Below are positions 44,676 through 54,777 of a stretch of DNA of 64,000 nt, one piece after another. Source of the stretch: Wenzhouxiangella limi (GTDB lineage: Bacteria > Pseudomonadota > Gammaproteobacteria > Xanthomonadales > Wenzhouxiangellaceae); contig NZ_JAAGSC010000042.1 in NCBI RefSeq assembly GCF_010499265.1, forward strand, positions 104,505-168,504. Reading direction: 5' to 3'. How positions within the stretch are numbered: position 1 is the first letter of the stretch; each line of letters opens with the position of its first letter. Position numbers and translations under genes: made by a program. The notes beneath the pieces were generated by a model, which saw nothing but the letters and a program-made list of their open reading frames with translations, searched no databases and was not told the DNA's origin.

Positions 44676-46499
44676 TCAGGTGGGCTCGCCACGAGCCGCT
44701 GGAACTTCTTTGCTTGTCCCGGTTGCCGGAGCGTCATCGAGAAACTGAAGCCGCGCCAGGCGCGCATACAGCCCGCTGTCGCGCATCAGTTGATCGTGCG
44801 AACCTTCGGCCACCACCCGGCCGGCTTCCAGCACCAGGATCCGGTCGGCCCTGCGCACCGTGGCCAGGCGATGGGCGATCACCAGCACCGTGCGATCTCT
44901 GCTGAGTTCATCGAGTGCGTCCTGCACCAGACGCTCGCTTTCGGCATCCAGGCTGGCGGTTGCCTCATCGAGCAGCAGCAGCGGTGGCTGCTTGATCAGG
45001 GCACGGGCAATGGCGATTCGCTGGCGCTGCCCGCCCGACAGGCGCACGCCCTTCTCGCCCAGAAAGGTCTCATACCCTTCCGGCCACCGCTCGATGAACT
45101 CGCCGGCATGCGCGCTGACGGCGGCCGTCTCAACGACGGAAGGTGAAGCCCGATCGACGCCGTAGGTAATGTTTTCTGCCGCCGAGCCGGAAAAGACGAT
45201 CACGTCCTGCGGCACGAACCCGAGCCGCAGACGCAGCTTCCGCAGATCAAGCTGGCGCAGATCGATGCCGTTGAGTTCAATCGCCCCCTGGTCGGGATCG
45301 TAGAATCGCAGCAGCAGCTGAAACAGGGTTGACTTGCCCGCACCCGACGGGCCGACCACGGCCACGGTCTCGCCCGGTTCGACGCGAAAATTCAGCTGTC
45401 GGAGCACCGGCTCTTCGGGGCGCGAGGGATAGGCGAAGCTGAGATCTCGCACGGTCAGGGCGAGCGGCCCGGTGGGAAAGTCGCGCGGACTTTCCGGAGA
45501 ACGGATGACCGGCTCGATCGCCAGCAGTTCGGCCAGTCGCTCCATGGCCCCGGCGGCACGCTGCAGCTGCGACCAGATTTCACTCAGGCTCGCCGTCGCC
45601 CCGGCCGCGATCGCGGCATACATCACGAACTGGCCCAGTTGTCCGGGGCTCATGGTGCCGGTTAACACCGCGCGCGCGCCCAGCCACAGCACGAAGGTGA
45701 CCGCACCGAAAGTCAGCAGAATGATCAGCACGATCAGCACCGTGCTCGCCGCGATCCGACGCCTGGCCGCCTCGACTGCGGCCTCGACGGTGTGATCGAA
45801 GCGGCTCTGCTCCTTGCGTTCCTGGGCGAAAGCCTGAACGGTCTGGACGGCGTTGATCGCCTCATCGCCCAGCGCGCTGATATCGGCAATGCGGTCCTGG
45901 GCGGCCCGCGACAGACTTCGCACCCAGCGTCCCAGCAGTAGCACGGGCAGGATCATGGCGACGATCAGCAGACCGATGATGCCGGCCAGGTTGGGTGCCG
46001 TAAGCACCAGGGCGATGGCACTGGCGGTCAGCATGACCAGGTTGCGGATGCCGAACGAAACGGTCGAGCCGACCAGGGTTTCGACCAGTGTTGTGTCGGT
46101 ATTCAAACGCGATAGCACCTCGCCGGTCCGGGTCCGGGCGAAGAACTCCGGGCTCATGCTCAGCACCCGCTCGTAGACGGCCTTGCGCACGTCCGCGACC
46201 ACCCGCTGACCCAGCCAGCTGACCCAGTAGAACCTGAGCCCACCGCCCACCGCCATGACGGCCGCGGCCGCAAACAGCAGCCAGAACCAGCGATTGATCC
46301 GGTCAAGATCATCGGCCATGAAGCCACGGTCGATGACCTGACCGACCGCCAGCGGAATCGTCAAAGCGCCGGCGGCCGAAACCAGCAGGAACAGGCCGGC
46401 CAGGATCAGCTGCAGGCGATAGCGAACCAGGAAAGGTTTGAGCGCCGCCAGCGAGGAGACCTTGCGGCTGGTCGGGCGTTGCAGTGCAGACTCTTGCAT
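44676..46499 (-). CDS. ABC-type exporter, fused membrane and ATPase domains (MsbA/LmrA-like)
   Basis: The 607-residue half-transporter has six hydrophobic segments in residues 25-310 and an ATPase domain after 345. The latter has Walker A 'GPSGAGKSTLFQLLLRFYD', Q-loop 'FVPQDVIVFSG', signature 'LSGGQRQRIAIARAL', Walker B 'PLLLLDEATASLD' and H-loop 'VLVIAHRLATV'. It probably exports a lipid or drug as a homodimer. It follows rarD by 11 bases on the same strand. A lipid A role cannot be claimed, since no lpxK lies beside it. Confidence 0.9.
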   Translation of the reverse strand: MQESALQRPTSRKVSSLAALKPFLVRYRLQLILAGLFLLVSAAGALTIPLAVGQVIDRGFMADDLDRINRWFWLLFAAAAVMAVGGGLRFYWVSWLGQRVVADVRKAVYERVLSMSPEFFARTRTGEVLSRLNTDTTLVETLVGSTVSFGIRNLVMLTASAIALVLTAPNLAGIIGLLIVAMILPVLLLGRWVRSLSRAAQDRIADISALGDEAINAVQTVQAFAQERKEQSRFDHTVEAAVEAARRRIAASTVLIVLIILLTFGAVTFVLWLGARAVLTGTMSPGQLGQFVMYAAIAAGATASLSEIWSQLQRAAGAMERLAELLAIEPVIRSPESPRDFPTGPLALTVRDLSFAYPSRPEEPVLRQLNFRVEPGETVAVVGPSGAGKSTLFQLLLRFYDPDQGAIELNGIDLRQLDLRKLRLRLGFVPQDVIVFSGSAAENITYGVDRASPSVVETAAVSAHAGEFIERWPEGYETFLGEKGVRLSGGQRQRIAIARALIKQPPLLLLDEATASLDAESERLVQDALDELSRDRTVLVIAHRLATVRRADRILVLEAGRVVAEGSHDQLMRDSGLYARLARLQFLDDAPATGTSKEVPAARGEPT

Positions 46500-46510
46500 G
46501 GCGAATCGTG

Positions 46511-47419
46511 TCAGGGGTTAACGCGAAGATGACGGCTGCGCTGCCAGCCGGCCCAGAAAAACAGGGCCAGGGCCAGCCAGACCAGGCCGAAAGTGATGGC
46601 GTGGTCCATTGTAAACGGCTCACCGAAAACAAAAACGGCCAGAATGAAAGTCAGACTGGGCGCGAGGTATTGCATCAGGCCGATGGTCGTCAAGGGCAGG
46701 CGTCGAACACCGGCAGCAAACAGCAGCAGGGGAGCGACCGTCAGCAACCCGGTACCGGCAAGCAGCATGGCCGATACCGGTTCGGCCGGATCGAAAGAAA
46801 GCCGGTCGCCATCGGCCAGCAGCCATAACCAGCCCAGCGCCAGCGGGCTGACAATCAGCGTTTCCCAGAACAGCCCGACCATCGGCCCCACGTCAAGCAG
46901 CTTGCGGATCAGCCCGTAGACGGCAAACGTCGCGGCCAGACTGAGCGAGATCCATGGCACCTCCCCGACCTGCCAGGCCATGTAGGCCGTGCCCGCGGCC
47001 GCGATCAGAATCGCCAGGCTCTGGGCCGGCACCAGGCGCTCCCGAAAGACCAGCAAGCCCAGCACGACCGACATCAGGGGGTTGATGAAATAGCCCAATG
47101 AAGTCGACAACACCCGGTCGGTGTTGACGGCGTAAACGAAGATCAACCAGTTCAGTCCGATCAGCCCGCCGGTCACGCAGAGCGCCAGCAGGGTCCGGCC
47201 GTTGATACGCAAATGGCCGATCACGCCGGCGCGCTTGCGCACCAGGAGGACCAGGCCGAGAAAAACCACCGACCAGAGCACCCGATGGCCGATGATCTCG
47301 TCCGGCCTGACCTGGGCCAGCAGCTTGAAGTAAATCGGCGCCAGTCCCCAGATCGAAAACGCGCCCAGGCCGGCCGCAAGGCCGAGGCGAGCCTCGCGTT
47401 GCGCCGCCTCCGGCGTCAC
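46511..47419 (-). CDS. rarD: EamA-family transporter RarD
   Basis: The 302-residue membrane protein has ten hydrophobic segments in two EamA halves. RarD-type motifs include 'AFSIWGLAPIYFKLLAQVRPDEIIGHRVLWS' (cut here to 'GLAPIYFKLL' and 'DEIIGHRVLWS'), 'VTGGLIGLNWLIFVYAVN' and 'LSTSLGYFINPLMSVVLGLL'. Its substrate is not known. It starts with GTG 47419 in a GTGA overlap with the asmA stop and ends 11 bases before the ABC gene. Confidence 0.9.
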   Translation of the reverse strand: MTPEAAQREARLGLAAGLGAFSIWGLAPIYFKLLAQVRPDEIIGHRVLWSVVFLGLVLLVRKRAGVIGHLRINGRTLLALCVTGGLIGLNWLIFVYAVNTDRVLSTSLGYFINPLMSVVLGLLVFRERLVPAQSLAILIAAAGTAYMAWQVGEVPWISLSLAATFAVYGLIRKLLDVGPMVGLFWETLIVSPLALGWLWLLADGDRLSFDPAEPVSAMLLAGTGLLTVAPLLLFAAGVRRLPLTTIGLMQYLAPSLTFILAVFVFGEPFTMDHAITFGLVWLALALFFWAGWQRSRHLRVNP

Positions 47420-48993
47420 CGGTTTGGCAACAGCCCGTCGGCGCTTGTGTAGCGGGGCCGGGCCAGGGTACCGCCCAGCGCGACGGCTTCCTCGACATTG
47501 CCGGTCCGGGACAGCCAGGCGCTGCCCGACAGGCCGCCGGATGCATCAAGGGAAAATCGGTCGAATTCCATCTCTTCCGCCCCCTCCAGAATCCGGAATT
47601 CGGCAAACTCGACGCGCCCCGGGTAGACGACGAAACGGCCTTCCAGCACCTCGAACCCGGCTTCGGCTACTGAGCCCAGGGCGGCGCGCAAACCGGCCAG
47701 CTCCTCGATCCGTCCGTCGAAGAAGCGCAGGCTACCCCGGGCCAGAGCCCCCGATTGCGCATCGCCGGACGGCTCGATGAGCAACTGGCCCACGCCCTCA
47801 GCGCGCAGCGGCAGGCCGATGGCGACAAGCATGGATTCGAGCTGATCGATCTCGATCCGGACACGCGCCGACAGCAGGCTTGTCTGGCGGTCGACCGCCA
47901 GGTCACCGAGCACCTCGATCGTCCCGCCGGGCAGGCTGGCCCCTGCTTGCTCGATCGAGGCAAGGTCGTCAGCGGCGCTGACCCTGATGAGCGCATCGGC
48001 CAGCGGCCAGGAGCCAAGATCGAGCCGGTCCAGCTGAACGTCCAGGTCGTAGTCATGCGCGGCGGTCCAGCCAGCCAGCGCGGCCAGCCAGTCTTCGCCG
48101 CCGCTCCCCGCGACACCCTGGGCCAGCCTGGCCGCATCCAGTGCCTGTGCGCGCAGGTCGAGGCTGAAGTAAGGCCGCTCGCGCGCTTCGTAACTGCCCT
48201 CGATCTGCAGGCGCTGGTCAACAATCTCCAGCTGCCCGTCGACCAACTGCATCTGCAAGGGAGGATGGGCGGAGAAGTCAAGCGCGCCCGACAGGCGAAA
48301 CGGTTGCTCCGCACCGGCGGCGCGACCGACCAGCACCATGTCCGCCAGGCGGAACTTTCCGGTCGCAGCCGGGAAGAATAGGACACCGTTGACGGTCACA
48401 TCCTCGACCATCGCCGGGATTCCGATGTCACCCTCAAAGACCAGCCTCAGCGCACGATCGAAGGCCAGACCGTCGAGCTCCATGCGCTCGACAGACAGTC
48501 GCTGGACCGACTCTGTGCCCACGGTACCAATCTGAAGCGACAGATCCTCGAGACGAAGCGGTCCATTGACCAGGAGCCCGCGCGCGCCCTGGCGTTCACG
48601 CCGGCGCAAAAGACCTGAGAAATTGTGTTCGCCGTTGTCGTCAAACAACAGGTTCAGGCTGGCACCCTGCAGCGCCACTTCGCCTGTCTCCACCCGCCCC
48701 ACAATCAGGGGCAGCAGCCGGATTTCGGCAGAAATCCGGTCTGAAGACAGAAGGTCCAGTCCATCGAGCGCTCGTGATCCCGACAGTCGCACGTCGCCGG
48801 CCTGGATGCGCAGGCGCGGAAAAAAGTGCAGCGAAACGTCACCGTCGATCTGGAGCTGACGCCCGAGCTGGTTTTCCGCGTGGGCCGAGAGCAACTGCTT
48901 GAGTCGGTCCTGATCGGCCAGCATGTCAAGACTGGCGACAAATCCGACCAGCATGATCGCCAGGCCGGCAACGAGAATGCTCAACCGGCGCAC
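47416..48993 (-). CDS. AsmA family protein
   Basis: The 525-residue protein has an N-terminal membrane helix ('ILVAGLAIMLVGFVA') and the long beta-rich periplasmic body of the AsmA family: 'GDVSLHFFPRLRIQAGDVRLS' split as 'LHFFPRLRIQAGDVRL', then 'AEIRLLPLIVGRVETGEVAL' and 'LLFDDNGEHNF'. AsmA-like proteins bridge the envelope and are thought to move phospholipids to the outer membrane. It is first in the asmA-rarD-ABC run; rarD starts 4 bases before its end. Confidence 0.88.
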   Translation of the reverse strand: MRRLSILVAGLAIMLVGFVASLDMLADQDRLKQLLSAHAENQLGRQLQIDGDVSLHFFPRLRIQAGDVRLSGSRALDGLDLLSSDRISAEIRLLPLIVGRVETGEVALQGASLNLLFDDNGEHNFSGLLRRRERQGARGLLVNGPLRLEDLSLQIGTVGTESVQRLSVERMELDGLAFDRALRLVFEGDIGIPAMVEDVTVNGVLFFPAATGKFRLADMVLVGRAAGAEQPFRLSGALDFSAHPPLQMQLVDGQLEIVDQRLQIEGSYEARERPYFSLDLRAQALDAARLAQGVAGSGGEDWLAALAGWTAAHDYDLDVQLDRLDLGSWPLADALIRVSAADDLASIEQAGASLPGGTIEVLGDLAVDRQTSLLSARVRIEIDQLESMLVAIGLPLRAEGVGQLLIEPSGDAQSGALARGSLRFFDGRIEELAGLRAALGSVAEAGFEVLEGRFVVYPGRVEFAEFRILEGAEEMEFDRFSLDASGGLSGSAWLSRTGNVEEAVALGGTLARPRYTSADGLLPNR

Positions 48994-49050
48994 GGGAAAT
49001 TGCCGCAGCGAAGATTCATGGCTGGATTGTAGCGAAAGCCCGCCCGTAAC

Positions 49051-49084
49051 GAGAAAGGCCCGATCCGAAGATCGGGCCTTTCTC
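49051..49084. terminator. Strong terminator hairpin after rplQ
   Basis: GAGAAAGGCCCGAT (49051-49064) pairs perfectly with ATCGGGCCTTTCTC (49071-49084). On the minus-strand transcript the loop is C-UUCG-G, an extra-stable tetraloop, so the stem is 15 pairs. It lies 20 bases after rplQ, at the end of the alpha operon, and before asmA's upstream region. No pure U-run follows. Confidence 0.8.
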
Positions 49085-49104
49085 GATCAATCAGGGATCG
49101 GACG

Positions 49105-49491
49105 CTATTCGCCGTGGACGGCGCCCGGCGCATCCGGACGGTCAACCAGCTCGACGTAAGCCATCGGCGCCTTGTCGCCGGCGCGAAAACCGCACTTGAG
49201 AATCCGCAGATATCCGCCGGGACGGGCGGCGTATCGCGGTCCGAGCTCGTTGAACAGCTTGCCGACGGCTTCCTGATCGCGCAGCCGGGCAAAGGCGAGT
49301 CGGCGACGGGCCACCGTGTCCTCTTTTGCCATGGTGATCAGGGGCTCGGCCACCCGGCGCAGTTCCTTGGCCTTGGGCAGCGTCGTCTTGATCAGCTCAT
49401 GGTGAATGAGGCTGGATGTCATGTTCTTGAACATCGCCCGGCGATGAGACGAGGTCCGATTGAGCTTACGCCCTGCTTTGCGATGACGCAT
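49105..49491 (-). CDS. rplQ: 50S ribosomal protein L17
   Basis: 128 residues, one more than in E. coli. It starts '[20 protein letters not shown]' and carries '[19 protein letters not shown]', both diagnostic, and '[19 protein letters not shown]'. L17 sits near the peptide exit tunnel. AGGAG is 7 bases before the ATG. It closes the alpha operon, 12 bases after rpoA, and is followed by the strong terminator at 49051. Confidence 0.97.
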   Translation of the reverse strand: MRHRKAGRKLNRTSSHRRAMFKNMTSSLIHHELIKTTLPKAKELRRVAEPLITMAKEDTVARRRLAFARLRDQEAVGKLFNELGPRYAARPGGYLRILKCGFRAGDKAPMAYVELVDRPDAPGAVHGE

Positions 49492-49502
49492 GAATAGTCT
49501 CC

Positions 49503-50507
49503 TTATGCCCCGGGTCGGGCGAGGCTGGCCGGCGGCCAGTTTTCCAGTCGGGTTCCGAGGGACAGGTCATGGGACGCCAGGACCGTCTTGATTTCGGTCA
49601 GCGACTTCTTGCCCAGATTCGGGGTTTTCAGCAGTTCGGTCTCGGTCCGCTGGACCAGATCTCCGACGTACTGGATATGTTCGGCCTTCAGGCAGTTGGC
49701 CGATCGGACCGTCAACTCCAGATCATCGATCGGGCGCATCAGCACCGGATCGAAAGATTCCGGACTCGCCACATCGGCATCCTTTTCGCGGGCGACGAAG
49801 TCGACGAACACCGACATCTGATCGACCAGGATGCCCGCAGCCAGTTTGACCGAATCTTCGCAACTCATGGTGCCGTTGGTCTCGATGTCCAACACCAGGC
49901 GATCCAGATCAGTTCGCTGGGCAACGCGTGCGCTTTCGACGGTGTAGGCGACCCGATGGACCGGGCAATACGAGGCGTCAAGCTGCAGTCGTCCGATCGG
50001 GCGCGTTTCTTCCTCGTTGAAGCGCAGCGCCGCCGCCGGCTGGTAGCCGACACCGCGCGTGACCTTCAGCCGCATGCTCAGATTGGCGTCTTTGGTCAGG
50101 TTGCAGATCACGTGCTCGGGATTGACGATTTCGATATCGTGATCAAGCTGGATATCGCCGGCGGTCACCGGACCGGCCTCGCTCTTGCTGAGCGTGATCA
50201 GCGCTTCGTCGTGGGAATGCATGCGCACCGCCACTTCCTTGAGGTTGAGCAGAAGTTCGACGATGTCTTCCTGCAGCCCTTCAACCGAGGTGTATTCGTG
50301 CAGTACACCCTCGATTTCCGCCTCGGTAATGGCGCTTCCCGGAATCGACGACAGCAGCACCCGGCGCAGGGCGTTGCCCAGCGTGTGCCCGAAGCCCCGC
50401 TCCAGCGGCTCTAGGGTGATTCGCGCTCTCCGGGGGGAAATCTCGTCGACCACGAGCCCCTTCGGCTTGAGCATGGTGCCGATCAGTTCGCTTATCTGGC
50501 CAGCCAT
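49503..50507 (-). CDS. rpoA: RNA polymerase alpha subunit
   Basis: 334 residues. The N-terminal assembly domain has '[25 protein letters not shown]' (shown as '[20 protein letters not shown]') and '[20 protein letters not shown]'; the C-terminal DNA- and activator-binding domain has '[16 protein letters not shown]', '[19 protein letters not shown]' and ends '[11 protein letters not shown]'. ATG 50507 fits the family start 'MAGQISELI'; codons further upstream are not conserved. It follows rpsD after 63 bases. Confidence 0.97.
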   Translation of the reverse strand: MAGQISELIGTMLKPKGLVVDEISPRRARITLEPLERGFGHTLGNALRRVLLSSIPGSAITEAEIEGVLHEYTSVEGLQEDIVELLLNLKEVAVRMHSHDEALITLSKSEAGPVTAGDIQLDHDIEIVNPEHVICNLTKDANLSMRLKVTRGVGYQPAAALRFNEEETRPIGRLQLDASYCPVHRVAYTVESARVAQRTDLDRLVLDIETNGTMSCEDSVKLAAGILVDQMSVFVDFVAREKDADVASPESFDPVLMRPIDDLELTVRSANCLKAEHIQYVGDLVQRTETELLKTPNLGKKSLTEIKTVLASHDLSLGTRLENWPPASLARPGA

Positions 50508-50570
50508 CAAGTGCCTCTCTTTCAAATTCTTGCAGTGGGGAGCCGCCGGCAAACCGCCAGCGGCTCGAAA

Positions 50571-51197
50571 TTACTTGGAATACAGCTCGACAATCAGGTT
50601 TTCGTTGATGTCGGGCGGCAGATCGTCACGATCCGGCGATGCCTTGAACACGCCTTCCATCTTGTCGACGTCGATGTCGATCCAGGCCGGAAACGTATCC
50701 AGGTCCCGGGCCATGGTCAATGCTTCCTGGATACGCAGCTGCTTGCGCGCCTTCTCACGCACCGAGATACGGTCACCCGGGGCAACCTGGGCCGAGGGAA
50801 TATTGCAGACCTGGCCATTGACTTCAATGCCCTTGTGCGACACCAGCTGCCGAGCCTGGGCCCGGGTGACACCGAAACCCATGCGGTAGACCACGTTATC
50901 GAGACGGCCCTCGAGGAGCTGCAGCAGATTCTCGCCGGTTGCGCCCTTCTGCCGCGCCGCTTCCTTGTAATAGTTGCGAAACTGCCGCTCGAGCACGCCA
51001 TACATGCGCCGCACCTTCTGCTTCTCGCGCAGCTGAAGGGCGTAATCCGACAGGCGCTGACGACGGCTGTCGCCATGCTGGCCCGGCGGCTTGTCGAGCT
51101 TGCACTTGGAGTCGAGTCCGCGCGCCGGGCTTTTCAGGCTGAGATCCATGCCCTCGCGACGTGCCAGCTTGCAGGTGGGTCCGATATATCTTGCCAT
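50571..51197 (-). CDS. rpsD: 30S ribosomal protein S4
   Basis: 208 residues with '[19 protein letters not shown]', the S4 RNA-binding domain '[28 protein letters not shown]' (given in part: '[16 protein letters not shown]') and '[12 protein letters not shown]'. The N-terminal Cys-rich zinc region of some S4 proteins is absent: only one Cys here. In E. coli S4 represses the alpha operon by binding the rpsM leader; whether that holds here is unknown. Spaced 33 bases from rpsK. Confidence 0.97.
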   Translation of the reverse strand: MARYIGPTCKLARREGMDLSLKSPARGLDSKCKLDKPPGQHGDSRRQRLSDYALQLREKQKVRRMYGVLERQFRNYYKEAARQKGATGENLLQLLEGRLDNVVYRMGFGVTRAQARQLVSHKGIEVNGQVCNIPSAQVAPGDRISVREKARKQLRIQEALTMARDLDTFPAWIDIDVDKMEGVFKASPDRDDLPPDINENLIVELYSK

Positions 51198-51230
51198 GTT
51201 GCTCTCTGATTCGAATCGAAAGGCCGCGCC

Positions 51231-51623
51231 TTAGACCCGGCGCTTTTTGGGTGGGCGACAGCCATTGTGGGGAATGGGCGTCACGTCGATGATATTGGTG
51301 ATCTTGAAGCCGACCGCGTTGAGCGAGCGCACCGAAGACTCACGCCCCGGCCCGGGGCCGTTGACGCGAACCTCGAGGTTCTTCATGCCGTATTCCTGCG
51401 CGGTCCGGCCGGCGTTTTCCGCGGCGACCTGGGCAGCGAACGGCGTTGACTTGCGCGAGCCGCGGAAGCCGGAACCCCCGCTGGTCGCCCACGACAGGGC
51501 ATTGCCCTGCCGATCGGTGATCGTGATGATGGTGTTGTTGAACGACGCATGCACGTGGGCAATGCCGTCGACAATCACCTGCTTGACCTTTTTCTTGCCC
51601 TTGCTGGACTGCTGCTTGGCCAT
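51231..51623 (-). CDS. rpsK: 30S ribosomal protein S11
   Basis: 130 residues. Diagnostic parts are '[21 protein letters not shown]', shown here as '[18 protein letters not shown]', '[18 protein letters not shown]', '[17 protein letters not shown]' and the basic tail '[12 protein letters not shown]'. The N-terminus '[13 protein letters not shown]' is a lysine-rich tail. S11 lines the mRNA exit of the 30S platform. It starts 12 bases after rpsM ends. Confidence 0.97.
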   Translation of the reverse strand: MAKQQSSKGKKKVKQVIVDGIAHVHASFNNTIITITDRQGNALSWATSGGSGFRGSRKSTPFAAQVAAENAGRTAQEYGMKNLEVRVNGPGPGRESSVRSLNAVGFKITNIIDVTPIPHNGCRPPKKRRV

Positions 51624-51635
51624 GAATGAGCTTCC

Positions 51636-51989
51636 TTAACGAATCGGGCGACGCGGGCCCTTTCGGGTCCGGGCGTTGGTGCGGGTACGCTGTCCGCGAA
51701 CGGGCAGACCGCGACGATGGCGCAGGCCGCGATAGCAGCCCAGGTCCATCAGGCGCTTGATGTTCATGGCGACTTCGCGACGCAGGTCGCCCTCGACGCT
51801 CATGCCGCCGATGGTCTGGCGCAGCTTTTCCTGTTCTGCCTCGGTCAGATCGCGAACCTTGGTGGTCGGATCGACGCCGGTGACCTGGCAGATCTCGTAG
51901 GCCCGGGTCCGGCCAATGCCATAGATCTGGGTCAACGCCACCCAAGTGTGCTTCTGTACGGGCAGATTGACGCCTGCGATACGAGCCAT
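51636..51989 (-). CDS. rpsM: 30S ribosomal protein S13
   Basis: 117 residues beginning '[19 protein letters not shown]', with '[12 protein letters not shown]', '[20 protein letters not shown]' (helix two-turn-helix) and the C-terminal '[15 protein letters not shown]' tail that reaches the P site. GGAG is 8 bases before the ATG. It is first of the alpha operon, preceded by the promoter at 52037-52065. A longer in-frame start at 52037 would fall inside the promoter and is rejected. Confidence 0.97.
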   Translation of the reverse strand: MARIAGVNLPVQKHTWVALTQIYGIGRTRAYEICQVTGVDPTTKVRDLTEAEQEKLRQTIGGMSVEGDLRREVAMNIKRLMDLGCYRGLRHRRGLPVRGQRTRTNARTRKGPRRPIR

Positions 51990-52036
51990 ACTTTGTTCTC
52001 CAAAAACCTGATACGTTCGATCAGAGCAAACCAGCA

Positions 52037-52065
52037 ATTATAGCGCGGTTTGTCCTGTCACTCAA
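52037..52065 (-). promoter_or_regulatory. Sigma-70-type promoter of the alpha operon (rpsM)
   Basis: On the minus strand TTGAGT (52065-52060) and a consensus TATAAT (52042-52037) are separated by exactly 17 bases. The start of transcription would be near 52030, 40 bases before rpsM. A 15-base palindrome with arms GCTCGAA/TTCGAGC (52066-52080) touches the -35 and could be an operator or the weak end signal of the spc operon. Confidence 0.8.
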
Positions 52066-52093
52066 GCTCGAAATTCGAGCCACGAAGCGCCGG

Positions 52094-52207
52094 TCAGCCC
52101 TGGCGCTGCTTGTGCTTCGGGTCACTGCAGATCACGTACACCACCCCACGGCGGCGGACGATCTTGCAGTGACGGCAGATTTTCTTGACCGAGGCCTGAA
52201 CTTTCAT
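52094..52207 (-). CDS. rpmJ: 50S ribosomal protein L36
   Basis: A 37-residue gene starting '[20 protein letters not shown]' and ending '[11 protein letters not shown]'. The zinc ligands are complete (Cys11, Cys14, Cys27, His32), so this is the zinc-binding form. It lies 29 bases after secY, the usual last gene of the spc operon, and is followed by the alpha promoter. It is too short for many gene-finders. Confidence 0.97.
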   Translation of the reverse strand: MKVQASVKKICRHCKIVRRRGVVYVICSDPKHKQRQG

Positions 52208-52236
52208 TGCATTTACTCCAAAAGACCGCTGATGCG

Positions 52237-53598
52237 TTACGAGCGGCGCACCGAGCCGGAACGGCCGTAACCCTTGAGGTTCGATTTCTTGAGCAGGCTG
52301 TCGTACTGATGAGACATCAGATGCGCCTGCAACTGGGCCATGAAATCCATGGTCACCACGACGATGATCAGCAGCGAAGTCCCGCCCAGATAGAACGGCA
52401 CGTTCCAGCGCATGATCAGGAATTCCGGCATCAGGCAGACCGCGACCAGGTACAGCGCCCCGACCGCCGTGAGCCGGGTCAGAACATAGTCGATGTATTC
52501 AGCGGTCTGGCGACCCGGCCGAATGCCCGGAATGAAAGCGCCGGACTTTTTCAGGTTGTCGGCGGTCTCGCGCGAATTGAACACGATCGCGGTATAGAAA
52601 AAGCAGAAAAAAGCGATCAGGCCGCCGAACAGCGCGATATACAGCGGCTGGCCAGGCGTGAGCTGCTGGGCGACATTCTGCAGCCAGCTGACGCTTTCGT
52701 TCTGACCGAACCAGGTCGAAATCGTGGCCGGAAACAGCACCAGGCTGGAAGCGAAAATCGCCGGGATCACGCCCGCCATGTTGACCTTCAGCGGCAGATG
52801 GGTCGACTGGCTGCGATAGGCCTGCCGACCCTGACGCTGGGCGTAGTTGACCGTGATCCGGCGCTGGCCGCGCTCGACGAACACGACAAATGCGGTCACC
52901 GCAAGCGCCATCAGCAAAAGAAAGGTTGCCGTCGTGATGCCGAGCTGGCCGGTGTTGACCAGCTCCAGGGTTGAACCCACGGCCGAGGGAAGCTCGGCCA
53001 CAATGCCGGCAAAGATGATGATGGAAATGCCGTTGCCGATGCCGCGCTCGGTAATCTGCTCACCCAGCCACATCAAAAAGACCGTGCCCGCCGTCAGCGT
53101 CACGACCGCGGCCAGCACGAAACCGGGCCCGGGTGCAATCACGACGGGCAGGCCCGCGCCTGCACCCTGATTCTGCAGGGCCATGGCAACACCGAAGGAC
53201 TGGAACATCGCCAGCACCACGGTAAAGTAGCGCGTGTACTGGGTGATTTTCCGGCGCCCGGCTTCGCCTTCCTTGCGCAATGCCTGCAGCTGCGGGATTG
53301 CGTGGCTCATCAGCTGCATGATGATGGCCGCGGAAATATACGGCATCACGCCAAGGGCGAAGATCGAGAATCGACCCAGGGCACCACCGGTAAACATGTT
53401 GAACATGTCCACGATGGTGCCGCGCTGCATGTCCATCAGCTCGATCAGCGCCAGCGGGTTGATGCCCGGCACGGGAATGAAAGTTCCCAGCCGATAGACC
53501 AGAAGCGCGATCAGCACCAGCAGCAGGCGCTGGCGCAACTCTTTCATGCGTCCCAGGCCACCCAGCATTCCCGCCATTTGCGAGGCGTTGGCAGACAT
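52237..53598 (-). CDS. secY: Preprotein translocase subunit SecY
   Basis: 453 residues with ten membrane helices. It forms the protein-conducting channel of the inner membrane with SecE and SecG. Motifs: '[13 protein letters not shown]' (plug region start), '[21 protein letters not shown]' (split: '[16 protein letters not shown]'), '[14 protein letters not shown]' and '[20 protein letters not shown]', plus '[19 protein letters not shown]' for SecA/ribosome contact. Its ATG shares one base with the rplO stop (TAATG). Confidence 0.97.
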   Translation of the reverse strand: MSANASQMAGMLGGLGRMKELRQRLLLVLIALLVYRLGTFIPVPGINPLALIELMDMQRGTIVDMFNMFTGGALGRFSIFALGVMPYISAAIIMQLMSHAIPQLQALRKEGEAGRRKITQYTRYFTVVLAMFQSFGVAMALQNQGAGAGLPVVIAPGPGFVLAAVVTLTAGTVFLMWLGEQITERGIGNGISIIIFAGIVAELPSAVGSTLELVNTGQLGITTATFLLLMALAVTAFVVFVERGQRRITVNYAQRQGRQAYRSQSTHLPLKVNMAGVIPAIFASSLVLFPATISTWFGQNESVSWLQNVAQQLTPGQPLYIALFGGLIAFFCFFYTAIVFNSRETADNLKKSGAFIPGIRPGRQTAEYIDYVLTRLTAVGALYLVAVCLMPEFLIMRWNVPFYLGGTSLLIIVVVTMDFMAQLQAHLMSHQYDSLLKKSNLKGYGRSGSVRRS

Positions 53599-54029
53599 TA
53601 CTCGACCTTGCCCCCTGCAGCCTCGATGGCTTTGGCGGCACCGGCAGTGACGTGCAGCCCGCGAACGGTAACTGCCCGGGAGAGTTCTCCGGTATTGATG
53701 ATGCGGACCTTGCGCGTATCGTTGCGCACCAGGCCGGTGGCTTTGAGGGTCTCCAGATCCACCACTTCGCCCTCCAGACCGTTGAGCTGGTACAGGCGGA
53801 CTTCCCGGGTGAACCGGTTGACCGGGGTAGCGAATCCAACCTTCGGCAGACGACGCTGCAGCGGCATCTGACCGCCTTCAAAGCCCACCTTGTGGTAGCC
53901 GCCGGAGCGGGACTTCTGGCCCTTGTGACCGCGTCCCCCGGTCTTGCCCAGGCCAGACCCGATACCTCTGCCAACGCGCTTGCGCTCGGTTTTACTGCCT
54001 TCTGCGGCCTGAATCGTGTTGAGCTTCAT
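53598..54029 (-). CDS. rplO: 50S ribosomal protein L15
   Basis: 143 residues. The glycine/arginine-rich N-terminus ('[20 protein letters not shown]', '[19 protein letters not shown]') penetrates the 50S core, and 'RRLPKVGF' and the C-terminal '[20 protein letters not shown]' are typical. One residue shorter than in E. coli. It follows rpmD by 34 bases and overlaps secY by one. Confidence 0.97.
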   Translation of the reverse strand: MKLNTIQAAEGSKTERKRVGRGIGSGLGKTGGRGHKGQKSRSGGYHKVGFEGGQMPLQRRLPKVGFATPVNRFTREVRLYQLNGLEGEVVDLETLKATGLVRNDTRKVRIINTGELSRAVTVRGLHVTAGAAKAIEAAGGKVE

Positions 54030-54063
54030 GGTGAATTCCCGATAATGTTGGCGATAAGCCGGT

Positions 54064-54258
54064 TCAGGCCGACTCGACCCGAACCAGGTAATCGACTTTC
54101 CTGATCATGCCGCGCACGGCCGGCGTGTCTTCAACCTCCACGGTGTGGTTGATCCGACGCAGACCGAGACCGCGAACGCTTTCCCGATGCTTGCCAATGG
54201 TGCCGTTGATGCTGCGCACCAGCGTCACTCGCAACTTTGCCTGGTTGCTGTTAGCCAT
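54064..54258 (-). CDS. rpmD: 50S ribosomal protein L30
   Basis: 64 residues: '[20 protein letters not shown]', '[18 protein letters not shown]' and '[17 protein letters not shown]'. The L30 core is standard; a few extra N-terminal residues make it longer than E. coli's 59. Its ATG overlaps the end of rpsE by 8 bases. Confidence 0.96.
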   Translation of the reverse strand: MANSNQAKLRVTLVRSINGTIGKHRESVRGLGLRRINHTVEVEDTPAVRGMIRKVDYLVRVESA

Positions 54259-54757
54259 GATGTTCCAGAATCTCCTCGACCGGTTTGCCGCGCTTGATGG
54301 CGACCTGCTCCGGCGACACCATGGCTTGCAGGCCCTTCAGGGTGGCGCGGACCAGATTGATTGGGTTGTTGGATCCAACACTCTTGGCCAGGACGTTATG
54401 GACCCCGACCGCTTCGAACACGGCGCGCATCGCGCCGCCGGCGATCACGCCGGTCCCTTCCGATGCAGGCTGCATGTAGACCCGGGAACCGCTATGGCGC
54501 GACTTGATCGGATGCCACAGGGTGCCCTCGTTGAGCGAAATACGCACCATGTCGCGGCGGGCACGTTCCATGGCCTTCTGAATAGCCAGCGGCACTTCGC
54601 GTGCCTTGCCGTAGCCGAACCCGACTTTGCCCTCACCATCGCCAACCACCGCCAGGGCAGTGAAGCTGAACTGGCGCCCGCCCTTGACCACTTTGACCAC
54701 GCGGTTGACGGCTACCAGTTTCTCGATCAGGTCGTCCGTGTTGCTTTCTCTTGCCAT
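54251..54757 (-). CDS. rpsE: 30S ribosomal protein S5
   Basis: 168 residues with '[21 protein letters not shown]' given in part as '[14 protein letters not shown]', '[19 protein letters not shown]' and '[18 protein letters not shown]', '[19 protein letters not shown]' and '[15 protein letters not shown]'. ATG 54757 is the conserved start; longer readings pass into rplR in another frame. S5 shapes decoding accuracy and mRNA entry. Confidence 0.97.
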   Translation of the reverse strand: MARESNTDDLIEKLVAVNRVVKVVKGGRQFSFTALAVVGDGEGKVGFGYGKAREVPLAIQKAMERARRDMVRISLNEGTLWHPIKSRHSGSRVYMQPASEGTGVIAGGAMRAVFEAVGVHNVLAKSVGSNNPINLVRATLKGLQAMVSPEQVAIKRGKPVEEILEHHG

Positions 54758-54777
54758 GTTGAATACCGTTTTCCCAG

